DNA of 64,000 nt from an uncultured Roseburia sp. (GCA_934309475.1 CAKRDK010000008.1:32279-96278), one strand, 5' to 3'; shown: positions 39,042-49,200, counted from the first letter of the stretch. Made by a program: numbers and translations. Notes: generated by a model from the sequence alone, not told the origin.

Positions 39042-39953
39042 CTAATCCTTCTCTGCGAGTAATGTATTGGCTGCTTTTGAGAATAACTGTACAATCAGTA
39101 ACAGTACCACGGATACGGCTGCCGCATAACCCATCTCGTAACGCAGGAAACCGTAATCTTCGATGTGGTTTACAATCAACTGAGCCGCATAGCCCGGTGA
39201 CGGGTTTCCGGTCAGAAGCGTTGATACCAGACCGTTCTGGAATGCACCTACGATTGCCATAACCGCTGCGAAAAGCATCTGCGGCTTCATCTGTGGAATC
39301 GTGACGTAAATCATTTCCTGGAAACGGTTCTTAACGCCGTCGATTGCTGCCGCTTCGTACAGTGACTCATCGGAGTTCAGGATACCGGCTATCATGGAAA
39401 GGAAACCGATTCCCATGGAGGACCACAATCCGATGATGATAACGATTGGCAGTAAATACTTTGTGCTGACGAGCCAGATAATCGGCTCATTGATGATACC
39501 AAGATTCATCAGCCAGCTATTTAAAAGTCCTGTCTGGTCGCCGGAGAAAATAACCTTCCACAACACTGTCATCGCGACACCGGTCGTCATACTCGGTGAA
39601 TACAAAATCAGGGCGAATATGGTTCGCGGTAATTTTGTCAGGTTACACAGTGCCCAGGCGAGCAGGAAGGAGAGCAGATACCCTCCAATTCCAACTACAA
39701 CCGCATATACAACCGTGTTCGGCAATACATACTGCATGAAAATCTCATCGCTTGTCAGCAATGTAATGTAATTCAAAAATCCTACCCAGGACGGCCACTC
39801 AATCGCATTAAAGTTTGTGAAAGATAACACGACTGCTAACAGTACCGGCACTAAGATAAAGATGATAAATACCAGTGCATAAGGAGCCACAAAGAAATAG
39901 CCATTTTTGTTGTTCTCTCTTTTTGCAATCTTGTTTTTTGGCTTTTTACTCAT
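39042..39953 (-). CDS. CUT1 sugar ABC transporter permease, MalF type (second set)
   Basis: 303 residues, basic N-terminus, six predicted helices, EAA loop [21 protein letters not shown]. Follows the large binding protein by 17 nt. Confidence 0.93.
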   Translation of the reverse strand: MSKKPKNKIAKRENNKNGYFFVAPYALVFIIFILVPVLLAVVLSFTNFNAIEWPSWVGFLNYITLLTSDEIFMQYVLPNTVVYAVVVGIGGYLLSFLLAWALCNLTKLPRTIFALILYSPSMTTGVAMTVLWKVIFSGDQTGLLNSWLMNLGIINEPIIWLVSTKYLLPIVIIIGLWSSMGIGFLSMIAGILNSDESLYEAAAIDGVKNRFQEMIYVTIPQMKPQMLFAAVMAIVGAFQNGLVSTLLTGNPSPGYAAQLIVNHIEDYGFLRYEMGYAAAVSVVLLLIVQLFSKAANTLLAEKD

Positions 39954-39970
39954 TTTCTTCTCACCCCTCC

Positions 39971-42964
39971 TTATTCCTCATCGGTTCGCCCCAATAGCTT
40001 CCGAACCGAATCAATTGTTGGTATCTCATATTCTTCGATGACATTTCCCTCATCATCGGTATAGCCAAATTCCTCTAACTTTCGTTCAAACTCACGGTTG
40101 ATGCTCTTAACCGCCTCATCAATTCGCGTCTGTTCGTTATCTCCGTTTACAACTATGTCATTAAATGCATTACTCATTTCACGCTCTAACAGATACGTTC
40201 CCGGTACTCTGGCGATGTCGACTACATTTTCTGCTGTCTCCATGATTACCTCACGGTCTGAGGAATCCCAAGGGAGCTGCTCAAATGCTTCCATGTTCGC
40301 TGTTGACCACATGTATTCATCTCCGTATGTAATCTGAAGTGTCTGACCGAACTCTGCCTGCACTTCTGTTGAGGACCACCATTTTACAAATTCCCATGCC
40401 TTCTGTTCTCTTTCCTCATCACTCTGGAAAATAACGGTGCTCTCTGCACATCCGCAGGTAGAACGATCGATGCTTCCATCTTCCTGAACAGTTCCCGGAA
40501 TCAATGCGATTTCCCAGGAGCTTGAAAGTTCCGGTGCAGCGTTTGTCAAAAGGTTGTAGGTTGCATAATCTGCAATTCCGATTGGCAAATCACCATTTCT
40601 AAAGTGCTGGTAGAAGTTATCTACATTGACATCTAAATCATAAATCGTAAATAAATCGGTCAGCTCGGTAAATCCTGCTACGGATTCTTCACTGCCTAAC
40701 GCAGTTCCAAGGTCTGCCGTGTCATAATATAAGGAACCACCATTCTGCATCAGAAGTGGTGTCGTTCCGTGGAAGTTACGAAGCTGTAACATTCCGGCTG
40801 TCGGATAGTAGAAGTTCAATCCTCTCATCTGAAGTTCCGGAAGCATGTCAATGACATCATCCATTGTCTCAGGTACTTCAAGTCCAAGTTTTTCTAACAC
40901 ATCACTTCTATAATAAAGTACCCAGAAGTTCATCGTCTCCGGCATGGAGTAGATGCTGTCTCCGATGGTTCCTGTCATGAAAAATCCGCTCTCATACGGT
41001 TCTGCCACTTCCTGGAAATCATCGAACTCTGTCATATCAACTAAGGCGCCTCGGATTGCCAGCTCGTATGGAATCGTATAGTTGATTCCGGTTGCGACAT
41101 CCGGTGCATTTCCCGATGAGTTCGACAGCACCAGTTTGTACTGATCCGGCATGATACTGATGTCAACTTCGATTCCGGTTTCCGGTGTAAAGGATTCATC
41201 AATCATTTTCTGCATAATCTGCACGTACTGGCTGGAACGGTTTACCCATACCTGTAAGTGTTCCGGATCTGTATTGCTTGTCGAATATGCCTGATCTGTA
41301 AAAGAGGAAACGAAACGTTTGATGTTCATCCATGCAGATTTAACTACGTTCGGTTTTGTTGGTAATTTTGCATCTTCCTGATACAGATAAATACGGTCGA
41401 TTGCAAGATTATTTTCAATCAGGTTATCAATGGTTGTTGCAAGATAATGGTTGACTGAGTTCGTGCTGGTAGACAACTCACCGATTCGGTAAGGAATCTC
41501 GTCCGGATTCTCTGCCAAGCTGATTAACTGCTCTGCTGCAATCAGCATAGAGGACATTACCGCAACCCTTTTATCACTTTCGCTGTACTGTAAACAGCTT
41601 TCCTCTAAGGCATAAAGCTGGTCAGCGTAATCATAAAGAGTATCCTCTAAGTTCGGGATATATTTGGAAAGTTTTAAATCACGGTATTTATCTGAGTTCG
41701 TACCGGCAACTTTCGTAATCTCTAATGCAAGGTCGTTGACCCCTGACATAATCTCTTCGATTTCTTCCATCACTTCACAGATAGGGTCCATGCTAATCTG
41801 ATAAGAAATGGTGTGTGTTCCTTTTTCAAGGTAGACACTCAACAGATTGCCGTCTTCGTCTGTAAAAGAGGATGTCTTATATTTTGTTGTATAATGCACA
41901 CCGTAATTTTCAAATGCGGTATTCGGAATCTCTCCATCTACTTTTACATTCAAAAATACATCAAAGTCTGTCTTATCGGATGAGCGGTAGTTCATGGCAA
42001 GATTGTAATAACCTGCTTCCTCCACTTCGAATTCGTAGGTCACTTCCTGTCCTGCTGCATCAAACGAATCGGAATCTAATGTATTTAATACGGTATCTGA
42101 TACCTCATATGGGTCTAAGCTCGTATCATATTCCGCAACGCCATGAATGGAAGAGTCATTCGTGTACGCATAATCTTCACCCTGAATCTCAATCAGATTC
42201 GAGCCGGAAGCTGTCTCGCTTCCCGTGTAAGCTGCAACCTCATAAGGTGCTGCAAATGTAATATTTCCTAGAAGGAAGGTTCCCTCTCCCACGCTGAGTG
42301 TCAGTTCATGTTCCCCCGCTTCTAACTCAACTGCAAGCGGTGATGCATGACGATAAGAAGAATCCATCAGATATTTTTCTTCCCACTGGATTGCCTTATC
42401 CGGCACCGTTACTACCTCATTATCATAACGGTCATATTCCGGCTCCTCATTGGCAAGCCATGTCGTCTCGAATTCTAAGTTCCTGCATTCGTAAAACGGA
42501 TACCCGCCATCTACCTGCATATCCATAGAAATCGGAAGAATGGATTCGTCATAGGAAAGATAATCAAACAGTACAAAATACTGACCGCTCTCCGGCACCG
42601 TCACGTTCAACGTAACCGTATCCCCGGTTGTAAGGTCGAGCACTTCGCTGTCTCCCTCATAATCTCTTGTCTCCGATGTCAGCTTTCCTGAATCCCCTGC
42701 TGACTCACTGATTTTGCAGACAACATCGTCTCCCGTGTACTCCGGCATCGTATAACCGGCGCTCACCTTGGTATAGTTGTTTGCAATTCGTTCACTGACA
42801 TATTCTGCATCGTAGGTGTATGTATCGGATGAGTTATCTTCCTCTTCTTCCGTATTCTCATCCGCGAAAACCTCGCTGACACCCGTACTTCCCACGCAGA
42901 GTGTTGCTGCCAGTCCTAAAGCTACCGCCCTAGAAACTCTTTTCCGAAAAACCTTGCGCCCCAT
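39971..42964 (-). CDS. Very large exported solute-binding protein with N-terminal beta-sandwich (CBM-like) domains
   Basis: About 997 residues from ATG 42964 after AAGGAGGAAG. The signal peptide ends VFA-DEN with no lipobox, so it is not lipidated. Two beta-sandwich regions (about 50-240 and 255-400) have the look of CBM6/35-type modules ([59 protein letters not shown]). A helical linker (about 400-540) joins them to a family-1 solute-binding protein (about 545-950; [44 protein letters not shown]). Ordinary CUT1 binding proteins are 420-550 residues. First gene of an operon with permeases, YIP1-like and DUF5696-like genes. Confidence 0.85.
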   Translation of the reverse strand: MGRKVFRKRVSRAVALGLAATLCVGSTGVSEVFADENTEEEEDNSSDTYTYDAEYVSERIANNYTKVSAGYTMPEYTGDDVVCKISESAGDSGKLTSETRDYEGDSEVLDLTTGDTVTLNVTVPESGQYFVLFDYLSYDESILPISMDMQVDGGYPFYECRNLEFETTWLANEEPEYDRYDNEVVTVPDKAIQWEEKYLMDSSYRHASPLAVELEAGEHELTLSVGEGTFLLGNITFAAPYEVAAYTGSETASGSNLIEIQGEDYAYTNDSSIHGVAEYDTSLDPYEVSDTVLNTLDSDSFDAAGQEVTYEFEVEEAGYYNLAMNYRSSDKTDFDVFLNVKVDGEIPNTAFENYGVHYTTKYKTSSFTDEDGNLLSVYLEKGTHTISYQISMDPICEVMEEIEEIMSGVNDLALEITKVAGTNSDKYRDLKLSKYIPNLEDTLYDYADQLYALEESCLQYSESDKRVAVMSSMLIAAEQLISLAENPDEIPYRIGELSTSTNSVNHYLATTIDNLIENNLAIDRIYLYQEDAKLPTKPNVVKSAWMNIKRFVSSFTDQAYSTSNTDPEHLQVWVNRSSQYVQIMQKMIDESFTPETGIEVDISIMPDQYKLVLSNSSGNAPDVATGINYTIPYELAIRGALVDMTEFDDFQEVAEPYESGFFMTGTIGDSIYSMPETMNFWVLYYRSDVLEKLGLEVPETMDDVIDMLPELQMRGLNFYYPTAGMLQLRNFHGTTPLLMQNGGSLYYDTADLGTALGSEESVAGFTELTDLFTIYDLDVNVDNFYQHFRNGDLPIGIADYATYNLLTNAAPELSSSWEIALIPGTVQEDGSIDRSTCGCAESTVIFQSDEEREQKAWEFVKWWSSTEVQAEFGQTLQITYGDEYMWSTANMEAFEQLPWDSSDREVIMETAENVVDIARVPGTYLLEREMSNAFNDIVVNGDNEQTRIDEAVKSINREFERKLEEFGYTDDEGNVIEEYEIPTIDSVRKLLGRTDEE

Positions 42965-43103
42965 AGCTTCCTCCTTAACCACATACCTTCAAGTTCTGTT
43001 TCTTACCCCGGCGGCATTTCCTGCCGCACTCTTATAATAGAATCTCACATTCTGTTTTGTGTTTCTATTATTTATTTTTTTGTAAATTACTTTAGTTTTT
43101 TAT

Positions 43104-43132
43104 ATAATACTATGATAATACCCAAAAGTCAA
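43104..43132 (-). promoter_or_regulatory. Promoter of the long transport operon
   Basis: TTGACT (43132-43127) and TATTAT (43109-43104), 17 nt apart. A leader of about 135 nt follows, with a GCGGCAGGAAATGCCGC hairpin near 43008-43024. Upstream, TTTCACAAAT at 43203-43212 matches a site near 30962. Confidence 0.75.
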
Positions 43133-43268
43133 TGCTATTACCAAAGTTTATACTAGGACTTTACCCAAGAAAAAGCCCGATAATTTAAGGTTTTTGAAAA
43201 TATTTCACAAATCTCATGGATTAATTTCAGTAAAACTGTACATTCTGTTTGTATATTTTCGATACACA

Positions 43269-43304
43269 AAAATAGCTGCCACACTTTTTTTTGCGTGACA
43301 GCCA
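43269..43304 (-). terminator. Terminator after the small membrane gene
   Basis: GGCTGTCACGC pairs with GTGTGGCAGC across an A-rich loop and runs into TATTTTTG on the minus strand. Confidence 0.8.
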
Positions 43305-43311
43305 CTTTCCA

Positions 43312-43551
43312 TTAGTGCACTCTCTTATACACTTTCCGCACCACATACGCTATCGATGTTACAATCGTGAGCACTGCGGACAGCTTTAAAATCTCCTGGA
43401 AGGTTATCATCCAGACATTCAAAAGCACCAGCGATGCAATCAAAAGCACTGCCATCCACCAGACATATGCCAGCGCCGTGACAACCACCCAGATTAAAAA
43501 ATCTTTTACAATATCAATTACAACTTCTTTTTTACTTACTTCCTGATTCAA
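43312..43551 (-). CDS. Small membrane protein linked to the anchored arabinanase
   Basis: 79 residues, two hydrophobic segments (IWVVVTALAYVWWMAVLLIASLVL split by a short turn, and LKLSAVLTIVTSIAYVV) with a basic end RKVYKRVH. Its ATG overlaps the stop of the GH43 gene (4 nt), so translation is coupled. No family is recognised. Confidence 0.65.
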   Translation of the reverse strand: MNQEVSKKEVVIDIVKDFLIWVVVTALAYVWWMAVLLIASLVLLNVWMITFQEILKLSAVLTIVTSIAYVVRKVYKRVH

Positions 43552-45122
43552 TATTTTACACCCCAGATACTTTCATTTGCTCCTACCGCACTAAAGGTCA
43601 TAACCTCTGTTCCTGCCTCGTCATTCATCTTGCAGAACACACCGCTGTATTCCTTTTCGTCGTAAGTGATATGGACATAACTGCTGTCCTTTGTCATACT
43701 CCATGTGCCGGCTTCGCCGTCTGCATCATAGACTTTTCCTTTCTTCGACAGCACAATCTTGACTGGCTCTGCAATCTCCGCACTGATTTCTTTTCCCTGA
43801 TCAATCATGTAATATTCGCCAACAATTTCATCCTTTTCATAGCCGGTCTCCGAGATGGTCTCTCCGTCCGTTGCGTACGGCAGCATACAAGGCCATCCGT
43901 CCTCGTTTAAGAAAAACTGATGTACGCGCGGTTCATGATTCTCGGTGCCATTGTCAAATCTGGTATGGTACACCAGATACATTTTTCCATCTTCCGAATC
44001 AATAAAAGCTGAGTTATGACCGGTTGCCATGTACGCCATCTCCAGGCTCGGCAGATAATAATTGCCGGACAATTTCAGACCGGTATAAGCATGATTGCCA
44101 TTGGTTGCGGTCGGATACTGCCCATTCATGTCCACATACTCTCCATCTACCGTCTCGGAACGGAACACACGAATCTGGTAACCGCCCTCGCGCGTCAATG
44201 AACCATAGGACACAAAGAGGTAATAATAACCGCTTGTCTCATCATACAGGATATAAGGTCCCTCAATCGACTTGTGTCCCCCGCCAATCAGACGTTTTCC
44301 AAAATATGCGTCCACATTGTTCTCCGGGTCAGCTTCCGGGTGAATCACCTCGCCGGTCGACTCGTCAATCTCTAACAAAAAGATTCCGCCGGACCACGAA
44401 CCGTAAACCATCCACATACGTCCATCCTCATCATAAAATACCGTCGGATCGATTGCATTCGGATACTCTTCGTAGTTGTATTCATCTCCATGCGTCACAT
44501 AATTTTCCAGTGCTTCTTCCTCGCTCACATAATCAAGCACATCCGTATCGCCGATTGTCTCAGAGGTAAAACCGGAATAAATGAGCGTTCCTTTCCACTC
44601 ATACGGTCCTTCCGGCGTCTCGGATGTCGCATAGTAAAGATTCGATGCATTCCAGGTCGAAGAGGTACAGCCATACATATAATAAAGCCCCTGCTCTTCA
44701 TTGTAAATCACATCCGGCGCCCATACATGACAGCCTCCATCTTCTGTCGGAATTACGCTGTCACCGTCTCCGGCATAATCGAATGCTGCAATATCATCCT
44801 CATAAATCAAACCATACGTCGGATTTTTCGGTGTGTATCCATTTGCAATGGAGGTCCAGTTTCTCAAATCCGTGCTTGTCGCGGCAGACATATGGGAGCC
44901 AAAAATGTAATACGTTCCATCCGCCTGCAAAATAGACGGATCGTGTACCGCTACCCCTGCCGTAATACTCGCTGTCTTAATTCCATCGTAACTGACCGTG
45001 AAATCGGATTCCACTTTCTCAGCAAACAAAGAATCGGCATTCATTCCAATGCCGACACCTGCTCCTGCAATTATCACAACTGCTGCCCCCACACCAATTG
45101 CTATCTTTGCTTTCTTCCTCAT
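43548..45122 (-). CDS. GH43 endo-arabinanase, membrane-anchored and extracellular
   Basis: 524 residues. KKAKIAIGVGAAVVIIAGAGVGIG at the N-terminus (in parts KKAKIAIGVG and AAVVIIAGAG) is a signal anchor without lipobox. The propeller has AVHDPSIL (base), WAPDVIYNE (modulator) and SIEGPYILYDE (acid), and the GH43_C barrel ends SIWGVKY. It parallels the cytoplasmic enzyme at 21612-23081. It should make the first cuts in arabinan outside the cell, feeding the CUT1 importers encoded next to it. Confidence 0.9.
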   Translation of the reverse strand: MRKKAKIAIGVGAAVVIIAGAGVGIGMNADSLFAEKVESDFTVSYDGIKTASITAGVAVHDPSILQADGTYYIFGSHMSAATSTDLRNWTSIANGYTPKNPTYGLIYEDDIAAFDYAGDGDSVIPTEDGGCHVWAPDVIYNEEQGLYYMYGCTSSTWNASNLYYATSETPEGPYEWKGTLIYSGFTSETIGDTDVLDYVSEEEALENYVTHGDEYNYEEYPNAIDPTVFYDEDGRMWMVYGSWSGGIFLLEIDESTGEVIHPEADPENNVDAYFGKRLIGGGHKSIEGPYILYDETSGYYYLFVSYGSLTREGGYQIRVFRSETVDGEYVDMNGQYPTATNGNHAYTGLKLSGNYYLPSLEMAYMATGHNSAFIDSEDGKMYLVYHTRFDNGTENHEPRVHQFFLNEDGWPCMLPYATDGETISETGYEKDEIVGEYYMIDQGKEISAEIAEPVKIVLSKKGKVYDADGEAGTWSMTKDSSYVHITYDEKEYSGVFCKMNDEAGTEVMTFSAVGANESIWGVKY

Positions 45123-45176
45123 AGACCTTCTTCTCCTTCTGTCTGATAAAAGTGTCGCACTTTTTCTGTTACTCCC

Positions 45177-45205
45177 ACTATATCAAACAGAACGAAAAAA
45201 GGCAA
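45177..45205 (-). promoter_or_regulatory. Promoter of the anchored arabinanase
   Basis: TTGCCT (45205-45200) and TATAGT (45182-45177) with a 17-nt spacer. TAAATTATTTTA at about 45224-45235, just upstream of the -35, matches the AT motif near 27440 in inverted sense. Confidence 0.7.
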
Positions 45206-45244
45206 TTGTTTGTTTTATGTTTTGCTAAATTATTTTACTTTTCA

Positions 45245-46564
45245 TTATCCAACATATGCACAATAGACAGAAATGGAAACCTTGCTGATGACACCATCCG
45301 TCACCTCTATATACACTGCATAATTTCCCATTCCAATGCCTGTATAATAACAGCTTCCATTGTCCTGGCTCCAGCCTAACATCATTCCTGCTGATTCAAG
45401 CTGTTCTTTTGCCTGCGCCTCATCCATTCCCGGATAAATGCCCATAATGGTCAATCCCTGTATCTGGGCATTTTCATACGCAAGACTTCCTCCATCCTCA
45501 TAATAGAGGTCAAATACCTGCTGTCCATCATAACTTCCGAGATGTTCGCCTTCGTAATCGGCACTTTCCTCGAATGTGACACCATATTTTTCAGAAAGAA
45601 GCGATTCCATATCTCCGAGACTCATGTTTTCCATCATCATCTGAAGCCCTAAATCTTTTCCATAGACAAGGTTTTCATCCATCTGTTTCTCGCAAAGCAC
45701 TCTGATATAGTTTTTTGCATAGGTCGTAGCATTATCTATGGAAAAATCGGACCAGTTTACGTTTACCACTTCTGCATCGCCAACCATATCCTGATGCCAT
45801 GCTTCGTAGTCTTCCTTATCCATTCCCTTGTCATAAGAGTACTCATCGCCTTCATGTACATAGTAGAGAACGCCATCCCCATCCGTATCCTCATCATCCG
45901 GGAACGCATTTCCCTCATAATCTTCCGGGAAATAACTCTTCTCCCACGCATCTACACTGCCAACGAGTTCATATTCCCTTGTGTCCTCATTGTACTGGTA
46001 TATGTTAAACGGATAAAAATCCATGCCCATACTGTGATTGTGTGAAAGTGCAACCTCTACCACTCCATTCGAATAGAACGTCATCGCCGGAAATTCTAAA
46101 AGTTCCTGATATACCGAATCCGTATTCGCATCATAGCCGTACACTCTCTCCTGCATTCCTGCCATCGAGGTAATCGAGTAGGATATCACAAGTTCCTCCT
46201 CGCCATCCCCATCGACATCACAAATTGCAAACTGGTTCTCATCCAGAGAACCAAAGGTTGCGTCTCCGCTCAGATCAACGGTCGTCTCATCCGGCCACGT
46301 TCCTGTAAAATACAGCCTTGACACAACATCTGCGAATCTGCTTCGTCTCTTCGCTGCAAGAAGCTCTTCCTCACTCACTTTTTCCTCGGTCTCCGTCACT
46401 TCTTCCGTCTCCGTGACCTTCTCTTTCTGTTCGGTCTGCTGCTCCGTCTCCTGCTCTTTCACCGTTCCATCTGCCTGCTGCTTCGCAATTTCATCTGCCA
46501 CTGTTGTGCCACATCCTGTCAGAAACATCGCTCCCACCAGAGCAAATACTGCTAATTTTTTCAT
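45245..46564 (-). CDS. Lipoprotein of unknown function with Asp-rich calcium-like loop
   Basis: 439 residues. Lipobox MFLTGCGT, then a Glu/Thr-rich linker. CDVDGDGEEELVISY near 115 is an FG-GAP/EF-hand-like calcium loop; a second Asp-rich stretch is EDTDGDGVLYYVHEGDEY. The C-terminal region (YGVTFEESADYEGEHLG to the end) is beta-rich. Bacteroidia and Firmicutes carry many such surface proteins; the role is unknown. It lies between the arabinanase and a phosphatase, each with a gap large enough for separate transcription. Confidence 0.7.
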   Translation of the reverse strand: MKKLAVFALVGAMFLTGCGTTVADEIAKQQADGTVKEQETEQQTEQKEKVTETEEVTETEEKVSEEELLAAKRRSRFADVVSRLYFTGTWPDETTVDLSGDATFGSLDENQFAICDVDGDGEEELVISYSITSMAGMQERVYGYDANTDSVYQELLEFPAMTFYSNGVVEVALSHNHSMGMDFYPFNIYQYNEDTREYELVGSVDAWEKSYFPEDYEGNAFPDDEDTDGDGVLYYVHEGDEYSYDKGMDKEDYEAWHQDMVGDAEVVNVNWSDFSIDNATTYAKNYIRVLCEKQMDENLVYGKDLGLQMMMENMSLGDMESLLSEKYGVTFEESADYEGEHLGSYDGQQVFDLYYEDGGSLAYENAQIQGLTIMGIYPGMDEAQAKEQLESAGMMLGWSQDNGSCYYTGIGMGNYAVYIEVTDGVISKVSISVYCAYVG

Positions 46565-46590
46565 AACAATCCTCCTACTTATCTTTATTC

Positions 46591-47394
46591 TTAAGAAAGA
46601 AATCCAAAATGCTCCAACGCCTTTTGAATCCCATCCTCACTCGCTTTTGCCGTCACATAGGAAACCTCTTCTTTGAGCGTCTCCGGCATTGCATTTCCCA
46701 TCGCCACACTGTTTGGTACAAAGTTCAGCATCGGCAGATCGTTGTTACTGTCCCCGAATGCATACGCATCTTCTGCATCCATGCTAAAATGCTCTAACAA
46801 AAACCGAATACCAGTTGCCTTTGAGTAATGATACGGAACAAATTCCCTGAAATTTCCACCGCGGTCAATGCACTCAAAATGTCTGTCACTCACTTTCCGG
46901 AATTCCGCAAGCTGTTCTTCTTTTTTAAACCAGATTACAAATTTGTCGCAGGTAAAATCATCTGCCTCCGGGTCGTGCGACATATCATAATGACGCTCCT
47001 TAAATTCATAATATTGCTTTTTCGCATCCGGATGATGAATCGGTCTGCTGACATCAAAAATAACTTCCTCTCTGGATTCAAAGCAGATGTCAATATCTGT
47101 CCGGCGCGCCGCTTCTAACAATTCCAGTACGACCTCATGCGTCTGGTTTACATAAAGCAATTCTTCTTCATGATAATAGATATTCGTCCCGCATCCGCAC
47201 ACATAGCCGTCAAATCCAATTTCCCGAAAACGCGGTTCCACATTCTGAAAACATCTTCCCGTATTGATAAACATCAGATTTCCTTTTTCCCTTGCTTCGC
47301 GGATGGCGAGCACCGCACTGTCCGGTATGGAGCCATCCTTTTCTGATGTTATCGTTCCGTCTATATCAAAAAAAGCAATTTTTCGCTGTGCCAT
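46591..47394 (-). CDS. HAD superfamily hydrolase, Cof type
   Basis: 267 residues. Motif I AFFDIDGTIT holds the nucleophile Asp, motif IV FGDSNNDLPML the metal ligands, with a Cof-type (IIB) cap between. These enzymes dephosphorylate sugar phosphates and cofactors in the cytoplasm; the substrate cannot be told. Confidence 0.9.
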   Translation of the reverse strand: MAQRKIAFFDIDGTITSEKDGSIPDSAVLAIREAREKGNLMFINTGRCFQNVEPRFREIGFDGYVCGCGTNIYYHEEELLYVNQTHEVVLELLEAARRTDIDICFESREEVIFDVSRPIHHPDAKKQYYEFKERHYDMSHDPEADDFTCDKFVIWFKKEEQLAEFRKVSDRHFECIDRGGNFREFVPYHYSKATGIRFLLEHFSMDAEDAYAFGDSNNDLPMLNFVPNSVAMGNAMPETLKEEVSYVTAKASEDGIQKALEHFGFLS

Positions 47395-47508
47395 TTTCTT
47401 CTTCCTCTCTGTAACCTTCTTATCCGTGAATCCTCATAATTTCGTGTGTTTTCGGGAAAATTATAATATAAATTACAGTTTTTTTCAATGTTTTCGCCTA
47501 TATGAAAC

Positions 47509-49041
47509 TTACGGATTTTTATCGAAAAACTCTTCCGGTGTCCCATAAAACGGAATCACCTCACCTTGTCTCACTTCCATCACATCCGTTGCAACCGCCC
47601 GGATAAAAGCCTCGTCATGGGAGACAAAAACCAGCGTCCCCTCATACTCGCGAAACATTTCTTCTAACGCTTCAACCGACGGAATATCCAAATAGTTCGT
47701 CGGCTCATCTAAAATCAGCATGTTTATTTTTCCCACAAAAAGTTTTGCAAATGCCAGTTTGATACACTCGCCCCCGGAAAGGACGCCGACTTTCTTTTTC
47801 ATATCGCGCTCCGATAACAGGAGTCTTGCCAGTATCATCCGCGCCACTTCTTCTTTCTGCACGCTGACTTCCATCACATTCTCAAGCACCGTCTTTTCCG
47901 GGTCTAAGTCTCCAAGATTTTGCTCAAAAAATCCGATGGATGCACCGGGTACAACAGAAATGCCGTTTTTCTCCCCACGCGCCGCCTGCGCAATCAGATG
48001 CAGTAAGGTCGTCTTTCCAGCCCCATTATCCCCGACAATCGCAATCCGCGCACCATTCCGAATCTGAAATGACGCATCTGTGAACACTGCTTTCTCCGCT
48101 TCATACGAAAAAGAAATATGCTCCCCACTGATTACAATCCGGTTCTGCGGTGGATTGGTCAGCCTGAAATCCGGTCGTATTCTCGCCAAATCCCGCGGCT
48201 TTTCCTTTACTTCCATGTGCTCCATCCTCTTTTGCACATTTGAAGCTGCCCGTTCCATTCCACGCGCCTTGTCCTCGATTTTGCGGTTTCCGCCAAAATT
48301 AACATCCTTGCTGTCACTGTCGGACATATTTTTCGGTCTGCGCTCAATGCTTCTCGCCTTCTCTTTTTTTGCAAAATAAATGCGCTCTAATCGTTTCTTC
48401 TCTCTAGTGTAGTTCTCGTACTCCTGCCACTGTCTATCGACCTCCGCACGTTTCAGCTTCTGGTACACGTCATAATTTCCGGGAAAACTTTTCAGTTTGC
48501 CGTCCGCAACCTCAACAATCCGGTTGCACAGGGCATTTAAAAGTGCACGGTCATGGCTCACCAAAACCATGCTCGGCACCTGCTCTAACATCTCTTTTAA
48601 AAGAGAAATTCCTTTTCTATCTAAGTTTGTAGTTGGTTCATCTAAAAATACAAGTGGTTTCTCGCTGCTGAACATCTCCGCCAAACGGATTCTGGTATCT
48701 TCACCACCGCTTACCTGTTCCTGCCAGATTTTATCTTTCACCGCCAGCATTTTTCCCATTTTCCCGGAAATATCCTGCTGCGTCGTGCACGTCTCCCAGC
48801 CATATCCTCTTTTCGAAAACTGCTGAAAGAAAAAAGGGTCGCAAAAAAGTGCCACGCTTCCACGCTGCGGTTCTAACTCGCCAGCCAGCACTTTTAGCAG
48901 CGTCGTCTTTCCAGCTCCGTTCATGCCGACTAATCCGACGCGCTCTCCCTCTGCAACTGTAAACTCCTCGAAATCGAGCACATCCTGCTCCCCGAACGAA
49001 ACTTTTATATTCTTTGCCTGCAATAATATTCTTTTTGCCAT
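47509..49041 (-). CDS. ABC-F family ATPase, probable antibiotic ribosome-protection protein
   Basis: 510 residues with two ABC domains and no membrane part: Walker A GMNGAGKTTLL and GDNGAGKTTLL, signatures QVSGGE and VLSGGE, and Walker B FLDEPTTN and ILDEPTNY. The inter-domain linker is long and basic (EKARSIERRPKN and on), the part that reaches the peptidyl-transferase centre in resistance ABC-F proteins (Vga/Lsa/VmlR/CplR groups). The class is suggested further by the attenuator leader, typical of drug-inducible members. Which drugs it acts on cannot be read from sequence. Confidence 0.85.
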   Translation of the reverse strand: MAKRILLQAKNIKVSFGEQDVLDFEEFTVAEGERVGLVGMNGAGKTTLLKVLAGELEPQRGSVALFCDPFFFQQFSKRGYGWETCTTQQDISGKMGKMLAVKDKIWQEQVSGGEDTRIRLAEMFSSEKPLVFLDEPTTNLDRKGISLLKEMLEQVPSMVLVSHDRALLNALCNRIVEVADGKLKSFPGNYDVYQKLKRAEVDRQWQEYENYTREKKRLERIYFAKKEKARSIERRPKNMSDSDSKDVNFGGNRKIEDKARGMERAASNVQKRMEHMEVKEKPRDLARIRPDFRLTNPPQNRIVISGEHISFSYEAEKAVFTDASFQIRNGARIAIVGDNGAGKTTLLHLIAQAARGEKNGISVVPGASIGFFEQNLGDLDPEKTVLENVMEVSVQKEEVARMILARLLLSERDMKKKVGVLSGGECIKLAFAKLFVGKINMLILDEPTNYLDIPSVEALEEMFREYEGTLVFVSHDEAFIRAVATDVMEVRQGEVIPFYGTPEEFFDKNP

Positions 49042-49151
49042 AAAAAAAAATCCCTCCTTGTTCTAAAGAGAGATTACCTGATAAACCCATACAAAAATGC
49101 ATGGGCTGATGATAATTTGGGCGCACTGCACCCCTTATTCGATAATCTCTC
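49042..49151 (-). promoter_or_regulatory. Ribosome-dependent attenuator in the ABC-F leader
   Basis: Terminator: AATCTCTCTT (49075-49066) pairs at all ten positions with AAGGAGGGATT (59-49), which includes the ribosome site, and nine T's lead straight into the ATG. Antiterminator: GAGAGATTATC (49151-49141) pairs for 11 positions with GGTAATCTCTC (49078-49068), which frees the terminator's other arm. Two small hairpins (GGGTGC/GCGCCC, CCCATGCA/TGTATGGG) lie between. See the uORF entry for the third state. Confidence 0.8.
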
Positions 49152-49185
49152 ACTTCCAAATATATCATTTTAAAAGTATCCAAGA

Positions 49186-49200
49186 CTATCGAATAATCAT
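49186..49200 (-). CDS. Leader peptide MIIR in the ABC-F attenuator
   Basis: ATG ATT ATT CGA TAG, too short for normal gene finding. AGAAAGGA lies 11 nt upstream; an in-frame ATG at 49212 would give MCGWMIIR. Its codons form TTATTCGATAGTC (49196-49184), which pairs with GATTATCGAATAA (49147-49135), the 5' arm of the antiterminator. A ribosome stalled here by a drug would break this pairing and free the antiterminator. Function is inferred from this layout. Confidence 0.5.
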   Translation of the reverse strand: MIIR

